A DNA stretch of 32,491 bases, taken from the NCBI GenBank assembly GCA_902529805.1, contig CABZXU010000019.1, forward strand, positions 1 through 32,491, read 5' to 3'. Shown in pieces: positions 17,241 to 23,235 of this stretch. The DNA is from an uncultured Marinoscillum sp. GTDB lineage: Bacteria > Bacteroidota > Bacteroidia > Cytophagales > MED-G16. Within the stretch, counting starts at the first letter, position 1; every line of letters starts with the position of its first letter. The notes beneath the pieces were generated by a model. It was not told the DNA's origin. It worked only from the letters and a program-made list of their open reading frames with translations, and made no database searches. The translations under genes were made by a program, and so were the position numbers.

Positions 17241-18114
17241 TATTTATTTCTTTTAATTTATTATTAAAAACTTTCGTGCTATGCTTTTTTAGCATAATAA
17301 AATTTTTTTTAAAATCAGTCATTTTTTTATTTCCATAAATGGTATTATCTAAAGAATTTAGATTTTCTTTAATATCATTTACAATACCTAAATGAATTAT
17401 TTCACTAGTTGTTAAACTTGCGTATGGGTATTTAGACACTTTTTCATTATATCTTTTCCATAATAACAATAACAACTCAATTTTTTCTATTTTGAAATCT
17501 TTTTGGATTTCATCATTAAGCTTTTCAATTTTATTGATAAATGTATTATACTCTTTTTTTGTATATTTAGTTTTAAAATATTTGTTGATTTTCTTTCTAA
17601 AAAGCAAATAAAATGTAATTATAAATATGATTAGAGAAGATATTATTTTACTAAGAAATGGATAATCAATTGCCATATCTACAAATGAAAATTTTGTGTT
17701 TGATTTCAAGTTTAATGAATCTGATAATTCTTTGATAAATTCCATTAGAAAAATAGAATCCGTATTGCTATACATAATTAAACTATCATTTGAATTAATT
17801 ATAAAAACTGGAAGTTTTAAAAATTGAATAGAATCAAGATTAAATGATGTAAACTTATAAGTAACCTCATCATAGTTATATATAGAATCATTAATTGTAG
17901 AAGAATATGATTTATTAATATATTCAAATGGACTATAATTATAATTAGAATCTGGTAATAAAACCTCTATATTATTTGGGTATGATACATTTAAATTATA
18001 AGAAACAATATTTCCAATTTGAATTGAATCTTCTATGAAATTGGCTTCAACTTTTATTTCTTGACCAATTGACTTAAAACTTATAAAGAATAAAAAAAAA
18101 ATAAATATTCTCAT
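17233..18114 (-). CDS. Bat-cluster membrane protein (BatD/DUF4381-like)
   Basis: A 293-residue protein with a short signal peptide (MRIFIFFLFFISFKSIGQ), an extracytoplasmic beta-rich domain (to about residue 150, starting EIKVEANFIEDSIQIGNIVSY as in BatD-like proteins), one membrane helix (IISSLIIFIITFYLLF, about 157-173) and a cytoplasmic helical domain with IELLLLLWKRYNEKV and YASLTTSEI. Its place between a DUF58 gene and a batA-like gene is typical of the Bat/MoxR clusters of Bacteroidota. Family assignment rests on layout and context more than on motifs. It lies two bases after the DUF58 stop. Confidence 0.7.
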   Translation of the reverse strand: MRIFIFFLFFISFKSIGQEIKVEANFIEDSIQIGNIVSYNLNVSYPNNIEVLLPDSNYNYSPFEYINKSYSSTINDSIYNYDEVTYKFTSFNLDSIQFLKLPVFIINSNDSLIMYSNTDSIFLMEFIKELSDSLNLKSNTKFSFVDMAIDYPFLSKIISSLIIFIITFYLLFRKKINKYFKTKYTKKEYNTFINKIEKLNDEIQKDFKIEKIELLLLLWKRYNEKVSKYPYASLTTSEIIHLGIVNDIKENLNSLDNTIYGNKKMTDFKKNFIMLKKHSTKVFNNKLKEINNE

Positions 18115-18116
18115 AA

Positions 18117-18986
18117 TTAATTATACCTATTTCTTGTTTTAAATAATTTAATAAGAGAAGGGATGTAATCTTGGTTGGTATTTACCTTTAAATAATTTAT
18201 TCCATTTTTTTTACTTTCATTTTTAATTTTTTCTTCATTAATTTCAAATGTTTTATTAAGTGTTTTTTGATAAGCTTTTGATGAAGTATTAATCCATAAA
18301 TTAGTATTTGACTCATTTTCTTGAATAGGAATAATGCCAAGGTTTGAAGACTTTCTTTCTTGACGATCAAATATTTGAATTAATATTAAATCATGTTTCT
18401 TTGACATTGAAATTAAATTTTTCATATAATCTTTATCTAAAAAATCAGAAATGAGAATTATTATACTTTTCTTTTTAATTGTATTCATAGAATAGCTTAT
18501 TAATTTATTTAAATCTGTTTTATTTGATTTTGTTTTAAGATCATATAAACTTTTTATTATCGAATATCCATGACTTATACCTTTTGATGGTTTTATATAT
18601 TTTTCTTTAATATCTGAATAACATATTAATCCTACTTGATTATTCTCTCTTATAGCAGAAAGAGTCAATATTGAACATATTTCTTTTGTAATATTAATTT
18701 TATTAACCTTTTTATTACCAATTTCTTGAGATTTACTAACATCAATTAAGAAGAAAATGGATTGCTCTTTTTCTTCTTTATAAGTATTTATATAAATAGA
18801 ATTTTGTTTAGCAGATATATTCCAATTAATTGCTCTTACATCATCTCCATAATTATAAGGTCTTAGATCATCAAAATCCAAGCCTGTTCCCTTAAATATT
18901 GAATTATAATTGCCCTGTAAATTTAAATTAATAGCCTTTCTTATTTTGATTTCGTATTTTCTTACTTTTTTAAGTATTTCTTTCAT
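18117..18986 (-). CDS. DUF58 domain protein (MoxR-associated)
   Basis: A 289-residue cytoplasmic protein. The DUF58 signature is complete: FKGTGLDFDDLRPYNYGDD, then VRAINWNISAKQ, followed by a VWA-like fold with FLIDVSKSQ in place of a full metal-ion site and IILISDFLD. In other Bacteroidota the gene follows a moxR AAA+ ATPase; here the strand changes 52 bases upstream and no moxR is present. It is the first gene of a nine-gene minus-strand array running to 11254. No consensus promoter was found in the divergent gap for this strand. Confidence 0.93.
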   Translation of the reverse strand: MKEILKKVRKYEIKIRKAINLNLQGNYNSIFKGTGLDFDDLRPYNYGDDVRAINWNISAKQNSIYINTYKEEKEQSIFFLIDVSKSQEIGNKKVNKINITKEICSILTLSAIRENNQVGLICYSDIKEKYIKPSKGISHGYSIIKSLYDLKTKSNKTDLNKLISYSMNTIKKKSIIILISDFLDKDYMKNLISMSKKHDLILIQIFDRQERKSSNLGIIPIQENESNTNLWINTSSKAYQKTLNKTFEINEEKIKNESKKNGINYLKVNTNQDYIPSLIKLFKTRNRYN

Positions 18987-18993
18987 TAATAGT

Positions 18994-19001
18994 TAAATTT
19001 G
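18994..19001 (+). promoter_or_regulatory. TAnnTTTG promoter -7 candidate for the DUF4296 gene
   Basis: TAAATTTG matches the Bacteroidota -7 consensus and lies 37 bases upstream of the ATG at 19039, in the divergent gap with the DUF58 gene. There is no clear TTG at -33. Confidence 0.4.
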
Positions 19002-19038
19002 GATATAAAATTAGACTATTGAAAATCAAATAAAATAT

Positions 19039-19377
19039 ATGGCTTTTAGGATTTTCCTTTTTTTAACATTTTTTTTAATTTTTTCTTGCAAAAATGATAT
19101 TATTGATAATAAAAAGTACATTTCAAAAGAAAAAATGGTTAAAATTTTAATTGATATTCATTTAATTGAGGAGAAAGTTAATCAGTTAAATTTTTCAAAA
19201 GATTCTTCGAAAGTAATCTTTGATGTGCTTGAAAAAGAAATTTTTCAAAAATATAATATAACTGATGAGGATTATCGAAAAAGTTATTCCCATTATTTTT
19301 TTAATCCAAAAGAATTAGATGATATATATCAATCAGTTATTGATAGTCTTAATGTATATAATCAAAGTTTCAACTAA
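19039..19377 (+). CDS. DUF4296 lipoprotein
   Basis: A 112-residue protein. The signal peptide ends in a lipobox (FFLIFSC, lipidated Cys17), so it should be anchored in a membrane, probably the outer one. The DUF4296 domain fills the rest: ISKEKMVKILIDIHLIEEKV at the start, IFQKYNITDEDYRKSYSHYF, then PKELDDIYQSVIDSL. The family is restricted to Bacteroidota and its function is unknown. It precedes the mini-Smr gene by 14 bases on the same strand. Confidence 0.9.
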   Translation: MAFRIFLFLTFFLIFSCKNDIIDNKKYISKEKMVKILIDIHLIEEKVNQLNFSKDSSKVIFDVLEKEIFQKYNITDEDYRKSYSHYFFNPKELDDIYQSVIDSLNVYNQSFN

Positions 19378-19391
19378 TTTTTTTTATTTTT

Positions 19392-19625
19392 ATGAAAATA
19401 AATAAAAAGAAATCTATTGAACTTAAATTAGATCTTCATGGAATAACTTATAATAAAATAGATGATTTGTTGGAAGATTATTGTTTCATAAATACTCCTC
19501 CATTCAAAATTATTACAGGCAATTCAAATAAAATGAAAAAATTAGTGATTGATTTTCTTAATAAAAATGATTTTAAATATATGGAAGGAAATCATTTTAA
19601 TCAGGGCTTTATACAGGTTTTATAG
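19392..19625 (+). CDS. Stand-alone mini Smr-domain protein
   Basis: A 77-residue protein that is little more than one Smr domain. The first Smr motif is present as LDLHG near residue 15. Where the second motif normally reads HGxG, this protein has IITGNSNKMKKLVIDFL, keeping TGNS followed by the usual helix. The last strand (GFIQVL) fits the fold. Smr domains bind nucleic acid and some are nucleases. With the second His-Gly pair altered, catalytic activity is uncertain. There is no membrane segment. I am fairly confident of the domain and unsure of its role. Confidence 0.7.
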   Translation: MKINKKKSIELKLDLHGITYNKIDDLLEDYCFINTPPFKIITGNSNKMKKLVIDFLNKNDFKYMEGNHFNQGFIQVL

Positions 19626-19706
19626 TTATTTAAACATAATTTTCAATAATGTTAATAGACACTTATAAACGCTTATTAAAGTATATTCAGTATAATTTTT
19701 TTTTAT

Positions 19707-19729
19707 CGTTTCAACTACCGTTTCAACTA
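19707..19729 (+). repeat. 11-base direct repeat (CGTTTCAACTA x2)
   Basis: CGTTTCAACTA occurs at 19707-19717 and again at 19719-19729, separated by one C. Only two copies are seen. It could be a protein-binding site pair or a remnant of an integration junction; nothing in the sequence decides between them. Confidence 0.6.
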
Positions 19730-19814
19730 AATACTATCTATAAGAATAGATAAACATTAGTCTAATATATATATTTACTATGTTAAAAATTAAATTCATA
19801 AAAGTTAATGGAAA

Positions 19815-19829
19815 GTGATTCTCAATCAC
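19815..19829. repeat. Perfect 6-bp inverted repeat (GTGATT-CTC-AATCAC)
   Basis: GTGATT and AATCAC face each other across a three-base loop, 45 bases upstream of the methyltransferase ATG. No T run follows, so it is not an intrinsic terminator. It may be an operator for the downstream gene, or chance. Confidence 0.4.
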
Positions 19830-19873
19830 AGTAATAGATGTTTTAAATAATTGGTTTTATAAAATTTATATAT

Positions 19874-20779
19874 ATGGATATAATATGTGCTCTTTCACAA
19901 GAACTAGAAAAAAAAGATGATGTATCGAGTTCTCATTGGAATAAGTATCATAAAAACTTTAGTTATAATAGTGGAAAACTTCAAGGATTAGAAGGATTTG
20001 GAACCATTCGAAAACCTTATTATTTTTTTGAAAGACCTTTTCATAGATTCTTTCAGAAAAAATTTTTAAAATTATCTTCTAAATCAGATTTTTTTGAATC
20101 AATAATGAATGATGCTTTGAATGTAACAAAACTTCAAAATAGAGCATTAGATTTAGATGTAATAAGGCAATGTCTTACAATAGATTTATTGAATAATAAT
20201 AATGTTTTTAAAAAATCGGATTTAGCAATTGTGATAGGTGATGGTTGGGGAATTATGTCTTCCTTGCTGCTAAAGGCTAATTTAGTAAAGAGAGTAATAA
20301 ACATAAATTTAACTAAAACATTATTAGTTGATATGATTTATATAAAAAAAGCTTTTGGTGAAAAGTGGTTTTTAAGAAATTCTATTTTAATAAAATGCAA
20401 AAAGGATTTAGAAAAAATTTCTGCAAAAAAAATAATTGCATTAGAAGCTAGTAATTATCAAATACTTAGTTATGTTAAAAAAAACCTAGTATTAAATCTT
20501 GCTTCTTTTCAAGAAATGGACCAAAATATAATTAACAACTATATGAAATTTCTTTATAAGAATTCAGAATCTTTTTATTTTTATCTATGTAATCGTGAAG
20601 AGAAAATGTTACCAGATGGTTCAGTAATTAAATTTAATAAATACGGACTATGTGATAATGATAAGATTTTGATTGATGAGTATTGCAAATGGCATCAAGA
20701 TTATTATTCATTTATACCTCCTTTTATTCATAAATTCGATGGTTTACATAGACATCAGTTGAGGTTGTGTAATTATTAA
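19874..20779 (+). CDS. Putative sugar O-methyltransferase
   Basis: A 301-residue protein resembling the 'putative sugar O-methyltransferase' family found in surface-polysaccharide loci. Supporting features are SSHWNKYHKNFSY near the N-terminus, GLEGFGTIRKP, a conserved RQCLTIDLL helix, a glycine motif LAIVIGDGWGIMSS in the position of the SAM-binding loop, and a C-terminal FYLCNREEKMLPDGS with CKWHQDYY. The usual glutamate-glycine loop (EIGGG-like) is changed to VIGDGWG, so cofactor binding should be tested. The gene stands alone with about 240 bases of non-coding DNA on each side, a dehydrogenase remnant downstream and no glycosyltransferases nearby. This suggests an acquired or relocated gene. 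Assignment is from overall pattern. Confidence 0.6.
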   Translation: MDIICALSQELEKKDDVSSSHWNKYHKNFSYNSGKLQGLEGFGTIRKPYYFFERPFHRFFQKKFLKLSSKSDFFESIMNDALNVTKLQNRALDLDVIRQCLTIDLLNNNNVFKKSDLAIVIGDGWGIMSSLLLKANLVKRVININLTKTLLVDMIYIKKAFGEKWFLRNSILIKCKKDLEKISAKKIIALEASNYQILSYVKKNLVLNLASFQEMDQNIINNYMKFLYKNSESFYFYLCNREEKMLPDGSVIKFNKYGLCDNDKILIDEYCKWHQDYYSFIPPFIHKFDGLHRHQLRLCNY

Positions 20780-20831
20780 TGAAAAAAGAGAGATATTAAT
20801 AATATAATCATTTTTGTCTATTCTAGAAAGT

Positions 20832-20988
20832 ATGCAATTAGAAAGTGAAAAATAAAAAATTCAGACTTGTGATTAACCGCGAATATATAATAGAAGATAT
20901 ATCCAAGGCTTACGCTTATGTAAGTAAAGGACAAAAGACAGGAAACGCTTTAATTAATTTAAAAGAACAAGAGCATAATAAAACCTAA
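20832..20988 (+). pseudogene. C-terminal remnant of a zinc-type (MDR) alcohol dehydrogenase/quinone reductase
   Basis: Between 20845 (GTG) and the TAA at 20986 there are 47 open codons reading KKFRLVINREYIIEDISKAY, then AYVSKGQKTGNALINL. This matches the C-terminal end of medium-chain NAD(P)-dependent dehydrogenases, where the usual text is K-PVIDRxYPLEEIxEAYxYVxKGxKxGNVVI. Just upstream, in another frame, MQLESEK fits the preceding 'LIESGK' helix before a stop. So a frameshift separates two pieces, and the remaining 300 or so residues are gone. I read this as the 3' scar of a deleted dehydrogenase gene. Confidence 0.7.
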
Positions 20989-21020
20989 ACGACATTAAAA
21001 AGGACTTTTTAGCCAAAACG

Positions 21021-22199
21021 TTAACTTAAATAATTTTCAACAATATAGTCAGCTATAGATAAAGATGCTGTAGCAGCAGGAGAGGGAGTATTTAATAAGT
21101 GAATTTGATTTTTTTTTCTTATCACTTCAAAATCCATATGAAGTTCACCATTATTTTTAATAGCCTGAGCCCTAACACCTGCAGGTCCTGAATAAATATC
21201 TTCTCTTCTTAATTCTGGAATAATTATTCTAGCTTTATTTAAAAATGATGACTTTAAAAATGATGTTGAAAATTCATTCATACAAAAAATAAAATTTTTA
21301 CCTATGAACTTTAGAAAACCTGGATATGTTAAATAATCATACATTTCAGAAATTGATATATCAGTATTACTATAACCTTCTCTTTTTAATGACAAAACAG
21401 CATTGGGGCCTACTTCTCTATCGCCATTGATCATTTTTGTGAAATGAACCCCAAGAAATGGAAATTTTGGATTTCCAATAGGATAAATGAGATGATTTAC
21501 AAGTTTTTTTGCTGATTCAGTAAGTTTATAATATTCACCTCTAAATGGAACAATTTTTAATGGTCTTTTTTCTTTAGTTAAATTTTTAAATGTTAGGTCT
21601 GCTTGAAGTCCGGAACAATTAATTAATAAATCAAATTCATTATCAACACTGTCAATGTAAATTTTATTCTTTTTATTTTCAATTTTTTTGATATTTGAAG
21701 ATAATTTTATGGATCCACCATATTCTTTTATTTTATTTTCTAGAGATTTCATAACTCCTTTATAATCAACAATTCCTTCTTCTGGAACTAATAATGATTT
21801 TTTTGCTGAGACATATGGTTCTCTAATTTTTAGTTCACTTTTACTTAAAAATTTTAATCCATTTAAACCATTTTTTGTTCCTCTATTAAAAAGATTATCT
21901 AAGTTTTTGATTTCTATTTCATTCTGTGCTACTACTATCTTTCCGCAAATTTCATGTTTAATATTATTTTTTTCACAAAAAGAAATCATTTGCTTAATAC
22001 CATTTACTGAAAGCTTTGCTTTAAGTGATCCAGGTTTATAAGCAAGGCCACAATGAAGAACTCCACTATTTCTTCCTGATTGGTGAAGTCCAACTTTAGA
22101 TTCTTTTTCAAATAAAATGACTTTATTCCCTTTAATTAATTGTAATTTATATCCAATTGATAACCCTATAATTCCTCCACCAATAATTGCTATTTTCAT
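21021..22199 (-). CDS. lhgO: L-2-hydroxyglutarate oxidase (LhgO)
   Basis: A 392-residue FAD-dependent oxidase of the DAO family that converts L-2-hydroxyglutarate to 2-oxoglutarate, in LhgO by passing electrons to the membrane quinone pool. The dinucleotide-binding motif is IIGGGIIGLSIGY at the N-terminus. The family signature HQSGRNSGVLHCGLAYKPGSLKA follows near residue 45. Later blocks include VPEEGIVDYKG, NCSGLQAD, the FRGEYYKL segment and the C-terminal AGVRAQAIK with NTPSPAATASLSIADYI. Length and order are as usual. The gene is monocistronic, divergent from the sugar kinase gene. Confidence 0.93.
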   Translation of the reverse strand: MKIAIIGGGIIGLSIGYKLQLIKGNKVILFEKESKVGLHQSGRNSGVLHCGLAYKPGSLKAKLSVNGIKQMISFCEKNNIKHEICGKIVVAQNEIEIKNLDNLFNRGTKNGLNGLKFLSKSELKIREPYVSAKKSLLVPEEGIVDYKGVMKSLENKIKEYGGSIKLSSNIKKIENKKNKIYIDSVDNEFDLLINCSGLQADLTFKNLTKEKRPLKIVPFRGEYYKLTESAKKLVNHLIYPIGNPKFPFLGVHFTKMINGDREVGPNAVLSLKREGYSNTDISISEMYDYLTYPGFLKFIGKNFIFCMNEFSTSFLKSSFLNKARIIIPELRREDIYSGPAGVRAQAIKNNGELHMDFEVIRKKNQIHLLNTPSPAATASLSIADYIVENYLS

Positions 22200-22273
22200 T
22201 TATTTATTTTTGATAAATAATTGTAAAAATAATTTGTATAAATTTATAATCATCTATTTATTTTTAAAAAATT

Positions 22274-23098
22274 ATGATTTTAATTGCTGATATTGGTGGG
22301 ACAAAAGGAGATTGGTGCCTATTTGATGGTATTAATTTTAAAACTATACAAACTTTAGGTTTTAACCCATATACATTGTCTAATGAATTTTTAATTGAAA
22401 TATTAAAATCCTTAAAAAAGAAAATAGATTTAAGTCAAGTACAAAAATTGTTTTATTATGGTGCTGGATGCAATAATTTAAAATATAAGGATTTAGTTAA
22501 AAACATATTGTCTGAAAAATTAATTAATGCATCTATTTTTGTAGAAAGTGATCTTTTAGCTGCTTGCAGAGCAACTTGCGGAAACGAAAGTGGAATAGTT
22601 TCCATTTTGGGTACGGGATCTAATTCATGTTTATATGATGGAAAAAAAATTGTTAAAAAAATTGATTCACTTGGTTATATCTTTGGAGATGAAGGAAGTG
22701 GATTTGAAATGGGAAAAAATATTTTTATTAAATACAAAAGAAATGATTTGCCTAAAGAAATATTTTTAAGTTTTAAAAAAAGATTTGATAATAATAATGA
22801 CCTACTGGAAAAAATATATTTAGAAAACAATACATCTAAATTAGTATCAAGTTTTTCTAAATTTGTATTAGAAAATAAGCACCATTCTTTTATTGACAAT
22901 TATATAAATCAACATTTTTTAAATTATTTTAATAATATTTTAAGAAACTATAGTAAAAGACATCGTTTAAATTTTTGTGGATCTTTATCTTATCATTTTA
23001 AATCATATCTTAAAAACATTTCAAAACAAAAAGGATATAAAATTGGCAAAATTATTTCTAAACCAATTAGCTATCTATATGAATATCATTCTAAATGA
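22274..23098 (+). CDS. BadF/BadG/BcrA-type ATPase, probable amino-sugar kinase
   Basis: A 274-residue ASKHA-fold kinase related to N-acetylglucosamine kinase. The phosphate-1 motif is LIADIGGTKGDWCLFDG, the phosphate-2 region SILGTGSNSCLYDG, and the GDEGSGFEMGKN segment follows. A late NFCGSLSYHF fits the adenosine-binding region. In Bacteroidota this kinase group commonly occurs close to murQ, suggesting that it phosphorylates MurNAc and/or GlcNAc released from peptidoglycan. Here murQ lies about 3.3 kb downstream on the same strand, with the exporter gene between. Substrate is inferred from context. Confidence 0.88.
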   Translation: MILIADIGGTKGDWCLFDGINFKTIQTLGFNPYTLSNEFLIEILKSLKKKIDLSQVQKLFYYGAGCNNLKYKDLVKNILSEKLINASIFVESDLLAACRATCGNESGIVSILGTGSNSCLYDGKKIVKKIDSLGYIFGDEGSGFEMGKNIFIKYKRNDLPKEIFLSFKKRFDNNNDLLEKIYLENNTSKLVSSFSKFVLENKHHSFIDNYINQHFLNYFNNILRNYSKRHRLNFCGSLSYHFKSYLKNISKQKGYKIGKIISKPISYLYEYHSK

Positions 23099-23105
23099 TC
23101 ATGTT

Positions 23106-23136
23106 TTGTGAGTTTTATATTTTTAATCTAAATTTG
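23106..23136 (+). promoter_or_regulatory. Consensus promoter (TTG-N20-TAAATTTG) of the exporter gene
   Basis: TTG at 23106-23108 and TAAATTTG at 23129-23136 are separated by 20 bases. This matches both the -33 and the -7 elements of the Bacteroidota primary sigma factor. It is one of two complete two-element promoters seen in the window. Transcription would start near 23143, giving a leader of about 90 bases before the TTG start codon. Confidence 0.65.
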
Positions 23137-23160
23137 CATCTCATCTATATAATGATTTGG

Positions 23161-23222
23161 GTGGTTAACTTTTGAAGCAAGATTGAACACAAATTATTAT
23201 ATGGTTTTTTTTAACCATTTTT
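23161..23222 (+). promoter_or_regulatory. Leader with mutually exclusive hairpins (possible attenuator) before the exporter gene
   Basis: ATGGTT at 23201-23206 and AACCAT at 23213-23218 form a stem followed by five T residues (23218-23222), a weak terminator shape. TGGTTAA at 23162-23168 can instead pair with TTAACCA at 23211-23217, which would prevent the first stem. The two structures share the same AACCA. All stems are short and AT-rich, so this may be chance. Confidence 0.3.
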
Positions 23223-23235
23223 AGATTTAATTATT

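Larger units (their letters stand above)
19626..19873 (+). other. 248-base non-coding stretch with short repeats
   Basis: No convincing gene lies here. It holds an 11-base direct repeat (19707-19729) and a small perfect hairpin (19815-19829). A short frame after an ATG at 19779 is interrupted by TGA after 12 codons and is not recognisable. The stretch forms the left edge of a pocket that contains the methyltransferase gene and a dehydrogenase remnant. Confidence 0.5.

Noticed and set aside
19707-19729. CRISPR-like repeats
   Set aside because: Only two 11-base copies one base apart, no spacers of uniform length and no cas genes.
19779-19873. Integrase fragment upstream of the methyltransferase
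   Set aside because: The short frame from the ATG at 19779 meets TGA after 12 codons and no recombinase motif can be seen in it.
20994-21011. Terminator after lhgO (AAAAAG/CTTTTT around 20996-21009)
   Set aside because: The stem is nearly all A-T, the full pairing would leave only a two-base loop, and no T tract follows on the minus strand.
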